Assembly (NCBI GenBank): GCA_019321725.1
Contig: CM033105.1
Coordinates: 14,521,632 to 14,585,631, forward strand
From: Paulownia fortunei
Taxonomy: Eukaryota; Streptophyta; Magnoliopsida; Lamiales; Paulowniaceae
Direction of reading: 5' to 3'
DNA: 64,000 nt
In this document: positions 21,001 through 33,201 of the stretch, piece by piece
Position numbering within the stretch: position 1 is the first letter of the stretch
Layout: every line of letters begins with the position of its first letter
Position numbers and translations under genes: made by a program
The notes under the pieces: generated by a model
The model's input: the letters and a program-made list of their open reading frames with translations, nothing else
Databases searched by the model: none
Told to the model about the DNA's origin: nothing

Positions 21001-24000
21001 GTGCACTTAGATGACAAATCATTTTGTCCCCTGAAAATGTGTTGATCCTGGTACATTTTCTCCATGGTTCAGTTGTATATGCATACTTATGGAGGGCATG
21101 TAATTTTTGCAAAACTTGGCGGAAGTAGTCTCTTTTACTGAATAGGGGACCCATGGTTGGCAGAAGGAACTTTGGGTTGCATTGACGGCCAGCAAATTTT
21201 TTGACTAAGTTTGCTTTCAATGGTTTCAGACAATACTGTGTTGTCTGAAAGTCACACTAAGGAATCGGATATTCACTGCTCGTTATGAAAGCAATGAAGA
21301 GAAAAGCATTGACCATAATGCAGAATTAGTTGCCAAGAGCAAGTAAATTCTCAGAATTAGGTTACAAGCGCAAGTAAATTATATAGAGATAGGTACCAAG
21401 TGCAAGCATACATGATTCTTATGCAAATATCAACTCTTTGATTATAACCTTGTAAGTTAATACACAAAAGAGATAATTGAAGTGTTCAAATTTTGTTTCT
21501 GAAGAGAAATTGAGCCTTCTTCCTATTCAGAATATACTGAAACTCGTGCAGAAAATTTTGATGTCCTCTACTTCAACTGTATGATTTGGCCCTTTCCTTA
21601 CTACCTTCTGATCAGTTCAGAAATTATGATATGATGCTCAGCTAAAATGACATTCTAGTTTCATATTCTTGTGCATCCTTAGCAGATAAAATTGGTTATT
21701 TGAGATAAGAATATTGTCTAATTATGAGTGGTATAACTACAATTGCTTTTCTTCTTTGACGTAATATATAATTTCTTCATTTCATCATTCCTTCTTTTGT
21801 CTTCCTAACATAGTATGTTAGAACTTTCCTATATGTTGTGGCCTATGAATTTTATTATGCTTTCGCTTAGAGATTGCTAGCATTGAGTTTTCCAACAAAA
21901 AAGAGAAGCAAAAATTACTATGTTCTTTTCGATATAAACCTTCCTATTTTACAATATTAAGGTTGAACAAATAAGAACGAATGTTAATTATATGAGTGCA
22001 AACAAGATCTAGGAACAAAATCTTATGTAGTCTTTGAATCTATTTTTATATCAAGCTCAAAACTTAATTGTCTTTCTAAAATTAATGATCATCAAACATA
22101 ACAGATATTATCAACGAAGGCATAACAGGTAAATCTTTTCAACTAGTAGAAATAGTAACTTAGACATCCTTTATGGTATGGAGGGAGTATATCTTTTGCA
22201 AGTGAAAAATGCCTTTTAATTGTGAAATCATAATAAGCATTTTAGATATCTACGTAAAATACCTTTTAATTGTGAAATCATGAAAAGGGACTTAGAAACT
22301 TACATATCATCTCGGGTTTAGAAACTTACAGATCCTCTTGGTAGTATCAAGCTATTGTTATTTTATCATGTTGCCTAATGGAGTATCTCTTTTACGAGTG
22401 TAAAATACCTTTTAATTGTGAAATCGTGAAAATATCTTATCTAGTTATCAAGCTATTGTTATTTATTCCAACCGTTAAATAGAAGGCTTGTATGTTTATC
22501 ATTTTAATAGTAATCAATACTTTTCCTTTTTGTGTCTGATGAATTATTTTCTTCTTAGGTTACATGTGTTAAAATTTATTAACATTTCATCTTCCCTTGG
22601 CAGTTTGATAAATTATCTCTAGTATGGGGAAAACCACGCCAGCCACCATTGGGGCAAGAAGAGGTAAGCCCTTTTGCCTGAATGATGAGGATCTAAATGT
22701 TCTGTTTTTGAGGTCAAGACTAAGTAGGATATACTTCTGTTACTCTCCATTTCTCTCCTTACATATATTCATCTTTTTTGTTATTTTTGATTTTGAAGAG
22801 ATATGACACGACTTAAATTGGTGGTCAATGGTCATGGAACAAAGTATTACTTCATAAGGCTTACACTAATAAATAACTCTTCTAAGATTTTTCTCTGTCT
22901 ACGTACCAAAAACTGATGTACCTTTTACATGGTAGAGTTTTGATAAGAAAAATGAAGTAATAATGTCAATTTAGTGGCGAGCACAAGATTCTTTGGTTTG
23001 GGGTGGTGGCTTGTGGCGAGTTTATTCAATCCTTATTTATAGCTAAGAAGTGCCTGAAGTGATAATTTGGTATTGATTCACTAGCATGCAGTATAATTTT
23101 TACTCAGCATTTTCTTTTTATTAGAGCAAGGAAATGAAGTTATATTAAATTTGCAACCATTTGCCGACATCTTATGGGGTCGTATTATACCATTTAGAAA
23201 CTTTTTCTATAACTCGCTGTAAATCTAATAAATCAAACTAATCAATGGTCAACAACTCTGAAATAATAACTAGTAACTAAAAATTGCATGCAAAAGAAAG
23301 CTTTTGTAAATCAACCGCTGCCAGATATTCCACAACCATCAAACAACAAAGCGTGGTTTACCTTATATGAAACACTAGCCTCTAAATTGGCGGAATCGGA
23401 TTCATGAAATGACATCTTGGTGCATAACCGAACTCCAATGTCCAAATGCGACAATGCAACAGTAATAACAAGCTTTACTTTTAGGATGACAGGAGTCTTT
23501 AAGGAATGGTGGTATAATTTGAGGGAATACAGACAAACTGAGCTATGATACTCACCCTCGATTGATGCTTTCATGTACCATTATGTATGGAATTTCTTGG
23601 AAGCATATATCACCATGTTGACGCTACTCGAGAAGAGTTCTTTAAACTGAAGTGTTCAGTCCAAAGAGAGGACCCTGAGAGACATTTAAGGCACGCCACC
23701 AAGCGATACTATCTCATTGGAGGAATGGATAACCCCAATTTGAAACAAGCCTTTTTGAATACTCTGTCCTAGAATCATTTGGACAAGAGGCTCTTTGTTT
23801 CATTGAAATGAGAGACCTCACCAAGAAACTGTATAAGCTGTGTTGAAATTCCAAAAAACTGGATAAGCAGAGACCTCACCATCAAATGCAATCATGATGG
23901 AAAGTGTTAGTGCCCAAGAAAAGAACAGAAAGCATTACAAAAAAACCAATCATGAGCAACCTAGCACTTTAAGGTAGCATTCTGAATGAGGCAGATTCTT

Positions 24001-27000
24001 CATAAAAAAGTTATGGGAAAAGCAATGGAGCTTCTTGTGCAAAAAGAGGGGCCATTTGCAAAAAAATGTTCGCATAAAAAGGATCTGATCTCATCACATT
24101 AATTTTCAAGAAAATGTGATTTCCACAATGATGATCTTGAGTCATTGTTCTCTAAAGATAAGGGACCCACCTCTGAATCTTTTATTTGCCATTAAGGATC
24201 TTTTAGAGCCTAAAGATGAATCTTCTATTATCCGACAACAAGTCCTCATGTTTTGGTCTTCAAATCATTAATTTGGCCCTCTTTTTCTAATCCATGTACA
24301 ACCATGAGATATTGGTAATAATACCTGGCCTTCTTGATAATGGAGCCACAAGTTATATCCTCAATCCAAAAATTATGCATATAAAGTATTAGAAACCCTA
24401 TTCATAGGGATAATTTTTCAACTGAACTTTCTTTTCGGAATTAGTAGTCACTCATCGACGACTAGGATCTTTTCTCCCAAGGAAAGATATAATTAGCAGG
24501 TTTGACATCATCAAATATCTTCGTGAAAAAAGTCATTCGAAAGTCAAATGGTCTCCAATACAAGTTGTATTTCATTCTATATATCCAGCCCATGCAATAC
24601 TTCTCTGTTGATGCTTTAGCGTCTATTGAGGATTCTTGTGCATATTTCGTAAAGAATTCATTCAGAACTGCTCTTATCCACTAGCTTTACATGCAAGGCG
24701 ACAAACTTTTGGTCCACCTTATAACTAGTACAATTATTTGGGTACAGTAAGCAGTAACTGCCTTTGATACTTTAGGACAATAATCTAAAGCATATTGGCT
24801 GACATTTTAGGATAACAACTGAAAGCATGTAACTTCTTTAAGGTGATAATTGAGATTAGAGTTTATGTTCTAGGGAGTTTCAAATTAGCGTTTGGGGTAG
24901 TTTCATCTGAGTCTTCGGAATAGAGTTTTCGACCAACAGTCAGGGTTGGCTGTATTCGTGACCATCCATCTTGATAAGGATAAATATTATAGTACTTTGT
25001 GCCTTTTTCTTTTGGAGGACTTTCTTTATGTGAACAGGAACCAATCTCCTATTGAGAATAGAAATCAGTCAAAGTAATTTGGGATTGAATCCTATTGATA
25101 CTCCTTAAGTTTGAGATGGATAGTTCTTGGATAATTAGCTTCAATTAGCATCAAATGCTCGTTTTGGCTTGGCCACATATCTTCTTGTGAGAATGAGTGT
25201 CCTTGACTGTTGTTTTCTCAAAGAAAGCTCGAGTATCTTTATGGATGGTTTGAACATAGGTTGGAGGAAGTTTTTCTCAAGGGGCATCTTCAAATGAAGG
25301 CCAGATTTGAGGTGGAAATATTGAATTCTTCTTAATGATGATTCCTTGAACTCATGAGGATATCTTTCCCATTCTGCATGTATATTAAATGGGAAAATAT
25401 AGTACTCTGTGGCACCTGAGAGATGATGGTGGTTAAGAATCTAAAACCCTTTTTTTTCCAATACAAAAATTACATGAAAATTTAATGATCTGCTTAGAAA
25501 ATCCTTTTGCCTTACAGATGATGTCTTGGATTTTTGTGCCCAATGAGACAATGGATGGAACCATTCAAAGAATTTTCTAGATGTTGCATATGACTCTGAG
25601 TGTTCATTCCATCCCTCATAAAGACTACCAAGCCATTTCAAAGTTGATTCAATTTGAAAATTGATACTAATTTCCAATTGGTCCAATTGGTCCAAGAGGT
25701 ACCAAAATATACAAAGAGTTCTTTGATGAATTTGTTCGTTGGTTCGAGGATTGAATTGGAAAAGCGTAGAGAATAGATAATTAGATGGAAACTTAGTCTT
25801 CCAAGTGTGTGAACTCCAAATTTCTAATCTTGAGGGACTAACTAATACGTGAGCATTAACTCTTTGGTTTTGCAACAATGAGTTTTGTCTCATGCCAATT
25901 CTTCTAATTCTGGAGGAAGATTAGTGACTTGGGTAAAGGAGGCAGGAGAAGATTTTCATGCTTAGAAATGCCTTGATACCTTGTTCATCATATCGATAAT
26001 GTGATTATGGTTAAGAGGACTGTAAGGGAGTTTTGGTTGCGAGAGGAGATTTATAGGGACATTATTCTTCCATTTGATGTTTTTACTTCAAAGGTGTACA
26101 TAGTCAACCAAAGTAAGGAATGACCATCTATTTGAAACTCAACATTTTTGGAAATGCTCCATGTTCATTTCAACCAAGAAATGATATAATCAAATGGAAC
26201 TGAAAATTTTCAATTCCTTATTTGCAAAGACTTCTTTAAATGTTGAATGATATTGCTGTTCAGCTGGGTTAAAATGTTCCAACTTTTTTATCTACAAACA
26301 TGCCATTTATCATCCTTTTCTTCGAGTAAGATTGTAGCCCAAAAGTGATCACTTACCTGTGACGATCATTTTCTTTCAAGGTAGCATTATCCTATGTTCT
26401 TGGAGAATATTGGCAAAATGTTGTAGTAGTGGAACATGTGACTTGATATCCTCGAAAAATAGTAGAATGTCATCAATGTAGACTAGAGCATTTGTGAGAG
26501 TGGTTGAAAGATTTTCACTATAGCTTTTTAGAAAAGAGAAGATGTAGTTTTAAGTTGAAAGGCATGACTTTCCATTGAAGGGAGAAAATGCCGTCTTTTA
26601 TCTTTCTTGCGGTCTAATGCATAGCTTCCAAAAGCCTATTTTGAGGTCAAACTTAGAGAAGACAAATTTCTTGATTAAAATTTGAAAAGAGATAAACTCT
26701 TGTTTGCCATGGAAACTTGTAATCAACATGAAAGTAATTGAGTGGCTTGTAATTAACAACAACTCTCATTTTTCCTTGCACTTGTTCGCTCCTCTTGTTG
26801 ACATAGAATGCTTGGCATGCCCTTGCCTATGTTGTAGGTTCAATCAATCCTTCATTTTGCAATTTTGCTAATTCATTTGTGGCTAATTCCATTTGAGTTG
26901 GAGGCATTCCAATTCCTTGTGGCCAATTTTATTTAATTCGGAGGCATTCTTGGATGACTTACCTTTGTTGGTTTATCTCCTTTTTAAAGAGGAAGGATAT

Positions 27001-30000
27001 GAAGAATTCAAGATTTGTCAAGAGTGGATGAGAGCATGAGAGCACTTCTGAAGGAATTCTTTATAGGATATGCACATCGATACTTAACATAACAAGGATT
27101 CCTCGATGGATGGTAAAGTATCGATAGAGAGGCTAGAAATATGGAAATATGACTTATATTTGAGAACATTTGACTTTGGTTTGGCATTTTTTCCCCAAAG
27201 ATGTTTCAGAAGATTCTAGTAGTTGATGAGTGATTACTTATTATGGGAAGAACTGAAGTTTAATGTGGCAGTTAATTAGTTCTGTAACTATCACTATTAG
27301 CGACCTGGGGGTTTGCAATTACTTTGAAGGCAAGATTTTTGGATTGAGGATAGAACTTGTGGCTCAAGTATCCAACTATTGTTATTGGTGTCTCATATTT
27401 ATCAGGAATTAGCTATACTTGGAATATTGGAGTAATGTGGGCGGGCCAAATTGATGATTTAGAGTCCAAAACATGGGTAGGGCCTATTATAATATAATTC
27501 ATCTTTTATTGAAGATTCATCTTCAAGTCCTAGAAGATCCTCAATGGCAAATAAGATTTGAGAGTTGGGTTTCTCATCTTCAAAGAACACTGACTCGATC
27601 ATAATTGTCGAGATCATATTGAGTTGCTTGAATGATTTAAGTGATGGGGTTGGCTCATATTTTATGCAGACAATTTTTCGCATAATGGCCGCTCTTTTGC
27701 ACAAAAAGCGTTGGTCGCCTTTTCTCTTTGAAAACTTCTTTATGAAGAATCTGCATCGCTTCTTGAAACAGATGCCTTTGTAGCGTTATTGGTTTTTTCA
27801 TATGCTGCGACCCATGATTCGGGGATCAGCTTTAGAAGTTGATCTCTCGGAATTTGCTTTGGAACATAACTGTAGCTGGGAATATGGTCTGAATCAACAG
27901 AGAAGTAGTGCATCATTTGTTCCTTGGAGAAAAGCAAAATCTAATGAATGATTTTGATTTCTATAAGCCTTTTGATGATGGAGGTGGCTCCATAAGTAAC
28001 AATATCAGGTACAACTACAATTTGAATTCGGACTTTCAAGGCAGTTACATGACATGGATCAGCAATAGTCATGTTGAAATTTGGCATTAAGTTTGGTTTG
28101 AACTGTGCCGATGCAGGCTTTGTTGACAGTCAGAATACCTTGTATCAGTAAAGAAATTTTTATAGGGCAGGAGTCTCTTTTTGCCATGAAGACTTAGGGC
28201 AAGTCTGACTGCCCCAAAATGGAGTAAGCGACAACTTTGGAAGGTGATCACGGATCTCTAGAGCAACAACTTTTTGTTGCTGGTAAAGTATGCTGGTCAA
28301 ATTTGGTAGCCTGTACATATTCTTTCCCAAGAAACTTAATAGGAGAAACTAACATTTATACAGCTTTGGTAAAATAAGTTTTAGGCTTAATTAACGCTTG
28401 ATAAAGGGTTAATAATAGGTGGATCTGTGAGAGGAACTTTATCAGGTTCAGAAATATTTAGTGATCTCATCCTAAGAGTCAAATTTAGAAGCAGTAGATT
28501 TACGAAGTGTGTTAAAGAAGAAGAAGAAGAAGTGATACTTCCTTACTAAAACAACATAAAAAATATTACAAGAAGTTTCCATACTAGTGGGAGAAACACT
28601 CAGATTCTAAGAGTGGGGGTTTTAAACAATAAAATGCTGTATTCTGTGTTTGAATTGCGGGCTGCTAACTTCTGAGACAACCAAAAGATAGACTGACGCC
28701 TTTATGTTTTGTAAGGGATTGGCAAGAGGATGTATTTAAAGGACAGAGAAGAAAAGAATTATTCACTCTCTAGATATTAAGAAGGGAATTTGTCAATTGA
28801 GATTATTCATTTCTTTAAATAAGAAAAAAGATTTCAAGAAAGGTGAGGTGGAAAATTTGAAAGAAATTAAAGAATATAAATACACAGGGTTGAAAGATAA
28901 TCAAGATATTTTCTATTTCTATACATGGCATTTCCACGTTGTCAGTTAAAAAAAAGAAGAGAAAATTGATCAAAAACCCAAACCCAGGGGGAAGGGGCCA
29001 TACTCCAGGCCAAAAACCAATTCAGTTCCCTGCATATATGTCGTTGGTTCTTGGAAACTACCTATACAGATATGGTGATGTGTTCTTGGAAACTACCTAT
29101 ACTGAGGTCATATTAGTATACACTATGGTGATGCACTTTCTTTCCCCTTAATGATTATAATTATTACATAAGTCCACTTCTGTGGCTCTCTTTCTCTCTT
29201 TTCTCCTTTCTGCCTACACATGCATGGATGCACAGGCTTGCTTGACTGGCTGACAGTTTGTTGTATGCTACTAGTAAGCTTTACTGTTGAACTTTCGTGA
29301 TAATGTATTTCTGTCATGATGTACTCTAGTGTTCTTAAAGAAGTATACCTAATCTGACTCCGACAATATAGAAACAAATAAAGAATGAATTGCCTTGTCC
29401 GTGCCATATCCTTTGTGCACTTGATTTTTCTATTAAGTGCCAGCATCTTATGTTGAAGATACATCAAGAGTTCTTTTCTTCCCTAACTAACTTGTTATAC
29501 TTACCTTTCATTAGTGACCTGGACATCCAGCATGTTGTTGCGTGACTTCAATAATTTTATTTACTGTTAATGTAATTGCTTACCAGTTTATTTTATATTC
29601 CATCTGAGTTGAAATTTTACTTGCAGTGGGCTACCTTCTTGGATACAGAAGGGCGAGTAATGGATTCTAAAGCATTAAGAAAGAGAATCTTCTATGGGGG
29701 AGTAGAGCATGATTTGCGGAAGGAGGTCTGTGTATTGGAAGAAGATTCTTGTTTTGATGCTTTATCAATTTGTTAATGTTTGTGAATTGACTTGTTTTGC
29801 TTCTTTCTTGTATTGTGAAATTCATTGTTTTTTATTTGCAGATTTGGACATTCTTGTTAGGATACCACACATATGATTCAACATATGCAGAGAGAGAATA
29901 CCTCATGTCAGTAAAGAAGTCAGAGTATGAAACAATAAAAAAGCAGTGGCAGGTTTGTAATGAACCAAAGTTGATTTCTGACGTGTTTCAAGATTTTGTT

Positions 30001-31595
30001 CTGAATTTGCTAATGAAATTCGGTTATACGTGGCCCTTTTCATTTGTATTTTTTCTAATGAGAAAACCTTTTAGCGTGCTCCAGGTTCTTTGCATATTTA
30101 AATTAGACCCATAGTCACATTCTAGTCTATATTATAGGAAGTAGCAAATGCATTCACAATTAATGTCATTTTGGAATGCTCTGGGATTGAGAAAAGAGGG
30201 AAACTGTTCATGATTGATTCTCAATTTTTTTTTTCACTTTGTACCTTATTCCATTTGTCCGTTGCATATTAATGATGGCACAGACTCCTCAGTTCAATGT
30301 TGTCTTATTTACTGGAGGTGTTTGCCAACAGTGAAATCTTGAGAATAAGGACTAAGCCCTTGAGTGGGCTTCTGGGGACTGGAGATGATGTTGTTTTTCA
30401 TACCTTGTATTGCTTGTTTTATGTAGAGAATATGATCTTGCCTAATGTTTTGGCAGGCTGTTAGTTGAAGTTAAACTCAAAGACACTGCCCTTTTAAGGA
30501 TGAAACCCAAAGCATAGCTTTAATATTATCTGTAAATCACCTTCCTTAAAAGCCAACGGCATTAATTGAGATCACTGAGGCTCACTCTGGGTTGGGTGGT
30601 ACAATCACCTGATCTATTCAGTTATGTAGAGTTAAGTTGACCAAATTGTCTATTGCAACTGAAATTAGGGTAATTTACAAAGACCATGAAGAACTTTGAC
30701 ATATACGAATCTAACCATGCCTCTTATGTGGTGCCTTTGAGGAGAGTGATTTTATGATAATATTGACTTGACTACAGGTTTTTGCATTATGCATACCCTA
30801 GCATTAGAAGGCTTAAAACAGAGATGTAATTTGATGGAAAATGTTCCAAGAGACAGGATCCTAATTCAGAAGCAAGAGAAGTATCATATCTGAAATAAAA
30901 AAGAAGCCATTCTCATTCTTTTACAGAATTTATTCCATTTAAAACTTCAACCTGGTAAATCAGGTGATATGTTCAACGAAGAATTCATCTTTCTTGATTC
31001 AGTGGACCTAGAGTACAAGATATAATGTTAATTGTTTACTCAGAGCATCTCGGCGGAGCAGGCGAAAAGATTTACAAAATTCAGAGAGAGGAAAGGCCTT
31101 ATCGACAAGGATGTGGTATGCTCTATTGGCACATTTTCTAATCTACATATATGTTTTATCAAGATGCCAGATGCAGTATTCTTATCAAACATCACCATTC
31201 ATTTTTGCTTTCCATTTCAAGGTGAGGACTGACAGGTCGCTGTTATTCTATGATGGGGATGACAATCCTAATGTGTATCTCTTACGTGACATACTGTTGA
31301 CATACTCGTTTTACAACTTTGATCTTGGGTATTGTCAGGTAGTCAACTCTATTGTCTCATTAATACTGAAACTTTATTTTAACCACCAGCATAGTTGTTA
31401 CAAATGTTTCTGCTACTTGAGACTATTTGTTTTTGACCTTTAGGGTATGAGTGATCTTCTGTCCCCAATCTTATATGTAATGAAAGATGAATCCAAATCC
31501 TTTTGGTGCTTTGTTTCCCTTATGGAGCGTCTTGGACCTAATTTCAATCGCGACCAAAGTGGGATGCACTCTCAACTTTTTGCATTATCAAAGGT

Positions 31596-31626
<31 letters not shown>

Positions 31627-33201
31627 CTCTCTCTCTCTCATGTAGTTGTGCGCATACTCATGGATGTGCTGCATTGGTGTGTTGAGCCTTTTTTGTATGC
31701 TTTATTATTCTGGAACCTTGGCCTCCTTAGGAGCCTTAGTAGCTATCCCCAGTTACCTTTGCAAATGGGATAGATTCAGATTGTTCAAGGAACATAATCT
31801 TGGTTGATAAACAGGACGGTCGGCTTAACAAGGGGGATGTTGACAATTTCCAAGGATTTTTTTCATGTGCAATGTCATAGTTTATGCACCACCATCTGTC
31901 CTGCTGAGAATGTGTGTTCTATTTCTATTTATGCAATATATTTTTCTAATTTAAAAAGTGTTATTTATTAAGTGCCTATTATGCCTTTTTGTTTGTACTT
32001 ATTGAGATTTTTTTTTCCATATCGTATTCAACATATATGGATAGCACGAATCAGTGGCAATTGAAAAATCCTTCACTTAATTGGCATGAGATTTTATTTT
32101 AAACGGAAATTTTTTATTGCAGAGATTAATTTAACTTGTTTTAATATTTTTTTTAATAAATAAGGGGTGATTTTGGAAGAAAGTTATCAAAATTTGACTT
32201 TTCTTCTGTAGAAAAAGTAAAAGGTGATCAAGTTATAAGTCATTCTCTAAAAGCTTTAAATCTATCTAGAGGGAGAACAACTTATCAAATTGCACCAAAA
32301 TAATTATAGGAAGCTCCTTTTAGGTTTTTGTACTTACTATGCACGTCAGAAACTGATTAACTACTTATGATTGTCTGCTTTTCTTTAGGCAACTCTATGA
32401 TTATTTAGAATCTCTAATAAATTTTCTAGATAGAGCATATGTGGTATGTCATGTTATCACTAATTATCTGAATGTTAAATAGTTGTGTATTTATTTCTTT
32501 CAGTATTCTTCTTGCTAGTTTCACTTACGTTCGCATGGCTTCCTAGTGAATGTATTCTGTTCCTAGTGGCATGTTAGCAAATAAATTGGCAGATGTTTTT
32601 AACGTATCTAATCAATATATTTTTCATATTTTGCAGCTGGTTGAGTTGTTAGACAGCCCATTGCACAACTATTTTAAGCAGAATGATTGCTTGAACTATT
32701 TCTTTTGTTTTCGCTGGATTCTGATACAGTTTAAGAGGCAAGTGTGACTACTGCCCTTTCTATCATGTTTTATTTATTCAACTCCCAAATTCTTATCCGT
32801 TTCACTGATTACCATAGCACGGTTGGATAGATATTTAAGTTTGTTCTGTGGATGACCTTCTCATGTTTTGCAGGGAATTTGAATACGATCGGACAATGCG
32901 CTTGTGGGAAGTTTTGTGGACTCACTATCTGAGTGAGCATCTGCACCTTTATGTTTGTGTCGCGATCCTCAAGAGATATCGTAATAAGATAATGGGGGAA
33001 CAGATGGATTTTGACACACTCCTAAAATTTATCAATGAACTGAGTGGTCAAATTGACCTTGATGCAACCCTAAAAGAAGCCGAAGCGCTGTGTATATGTG
33101 CTGGTGAGAATGGTGCAGCTTGTATACCTCCTGGAACCCCACCTTCGCTCCCAATTGAGGATGCTTCGGTATATCCTCAACAGGATGATGATGTATTATA
33201 G
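18056..33201 (+). CDS. RabGAP/TBC-domain protein (spliced, 5' exons missing)
   Basis: A Rab GTPase-activating protein of the plant TBC1D15/17-like class (Arabidopsis At5g52580 type): it would stimulate GTP hydrolysis by a Rab in membrane traffic. Exons: 18056-18140, 19531-19585, 19771-20163, 22604-22663, 29627-29725, 29842-29952, 31044-31115, 31222-31338, 31444-31593, 32637-32737, 32874-33201 (stop TAG). All phases join, giving about 520 residues without a stop. The first exons encode the end of the N-terminal PH-like region (FPPLYFYNGGVREFLATIKQ) and a variable linker. The TBC domain runs from RKRIFYGGVEHDLRKE (exon 5) to the last exon. The Arg finger is in KDV-VRTDRS (split over exons 7/8) and the Gln finger in LGYCQGMSD (exons 8/9), so the catalytic pair is intact. 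The C-terminus has an acidic, Pro-rich tail ending DDDVL. About the first 120 residues expected from the family are absent and would lie in the N gap. The intron before exon 5 is 7 kb and carries a fossil pararetrovirus. Intron 10 uses a GC donor. Confidence 0.92.
22180..22440 (+). repeat. Short repeats in TBC intron 3
   Basis: CCTTTTAATTGTGAAATC occurs at 22212, 22262 and 22408. A longer unit, GGAGTAT(A/C)TCTTTT(G/A)C(A/G)AGTG, occurs about 195 bp apart (around 22187 and 22381). The first is preceded by GGTATGGAGGGAGTA, which looks like a Stowaway MITE end. These are probably overlapping MITE remnants. Confidence 0.6.
23311..23574 (-). other. Unassigned minus ORF at the edge of the viral fossil
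   Basis: An 87-codon open frame on the minus strand, just left of the plus-strand viral piece. Its composition (hydrophobic strands, VRLCTKMSFHES) would fit part of a viral movement or capsid protein, but I cannot match it with confidence. It could mark a further inverted fragment. Confidence 0.3.
23587..24260 (+). pseudogene. Pararetroviral capsid and zinc knuckle (fossil)
   Basis: The open frame 23587-23772 contains a segment with RYYLIGGMDNPNLKQAF, typical of the nucleic-acid-packaging capsid domain of petuvirus-like caulimovirids. Downstream, a shifted frame near 24030-24075 carries a remnant of the Cys-His zinc knuckle (FLCKKRGH). Multiple stops and frameshifts separate the two. Described as a broken fossil only. 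Confidence 0.72.
24300..24700 (+). pseudogene. Pararetroviral aspartic protease region (fossil)
   Basis: The frame around 24335-24375 has LLDNGATSYILNP, corresponding to an Asp-Thr/Ser-Gly-Ala active site with Asn in the second position. It is followed about 130 bp later by a KDII..FDI strand typical of the same fold. The short frame 24502-24684 covers the area after the protease. All is interrupted by stops. Confidence 0.6.
25441..25893 (-). pseudogene. Long minus ORF after viral RNase H (fossil C-terminus)
   Basis: A 150-codon open frame downstream, in the minus orientation, of the RNase H remnant. It has no motif I can name. Its position fits the poorly conserved C-terminal part of the pararetroviral polyprotein, and it may be one of the least damaged pieces. 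An unrelated chance ORF is possible. Confidence 0.4.
25894..26360 (-). pseudogene. Pararetroviral RNase H (fossil)
   Basis: Minus-strand sequence in several frames shows an FWATILLEEK strand, an AEQQYHSTFKE-type block and, about 300 bp on, an FEVK....N segment, matching the order of caulimovirid RNase H. Numerous frameshifts and stops are present. Confidence 0.6.
26361..26920 (-). pseudogene. Pararetroviral reverse transcriptase (fossil)
   Basis: The catalytic box ALVYIDDILLF is readable on the minus strand at about 26465-26500. Upstream in the same orientation are an NYKPLNYF block (about 26740-26765), an FDLKIGFW-type box and a WKVMPF-type block, in the order expected for a caulimovirid RT. 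The frame changes several times and contains stops. The YIDD form plus the absence of integrase separates it from the Ty3 elements in this window. Confidence 0.8.
27150..27704 (-). pseudogene. Pararetroviral zinc knuckle and protease linker (fossil)
   Basis: The minus frame 27459-27704 starts in a zinc-knuckle remnant (FLCKR..I at about 27690-27710) and continues with an acidic linker (FAIEDLLGLEDESS). Sequence to its left on the minus strand (about 27150-27350) resembles the protease region also seen at 24335 on the plus strand. The capsid domain expected before the zinc knuckle is missing from this piece. Confidence 0.6.
27740..28480 (-). pseudogene. Pararetroviral movement protein region (fossil)
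   Basis: The minus frame 27740-27937 contains YVPKQIPRDQLLKLIPESW, the conserved junction after the movement protein in petuvirus-like polyproteins. Minus-strand sequence at 27960-28340 has scattered blocks in changing frames (ACIGTVQT, FNMTIADP-like, KVVALEI) in movement-protein order. The N-terminal part fades out near 28450. It is broken throughout. Confidence 0.65.
28500..29626 (+). other. Remainder of TBC intron 4
   Basis: There is a GAA trinucleotide repeat at about 28517-28534 and a short direct repeat, TTCTTGGAAACTACCTATAC, at about 29048 and 29084. No exon or further viral motif is visible before the acceptor at 29626. Confidence 0.6.
31594..31642 (+). repeat. (CT)n(GT)n(CT)n microsatellite at a splice donor
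   Basis: Starts at the donor of TBC exon 9 (AAG/GTTCTCTCT) and continues with about ten CT units, six GT units and seven CT units. The intron's 5' end is therefore a microsatellite. Confidence 0.9.
32738..32873 (+). other. GC-AG intron of the TBC gene
   Basis: Exon 10 ends TTTAAGAG and the intron begins GCAAGTGTG; the acceptor is TTTTGCAG before GGAATTTG. Only this GC donor keeps the conserved reading (LIQFKR/EFEYDRTMRLWEV). The donor matches the strong AG/GCAAGT consensus of natural GC-AG introns. Confidence 0.88.

Larger units (their letters stand above)
23311..28480. mobile_element. Endogenous plant pararetrovirus (Caulimoviridae) fragments in TBC intron 4
   Basis: Two decayed pieces in opposite orientation. 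On the plus strand (about 23587-24700) lie capsid-type, zinc-knuckle and aspartic protease remnants. On the minus strand (about 28450 down to 25440) lie movement protein, zinc knuckle, protease, RT and RNase H remnants. Both pieces contain a protease region, so they are not one simple inverted copy. The domain order and YIDD-box RT without an integrase point to the petuvirus/florendovirus-like caulimovirids that are common as fossils in plants. Every frame has stops and shifts. No integrase or LTR was found. The virus is fossilised and non-functional. Confidence 0.82.
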
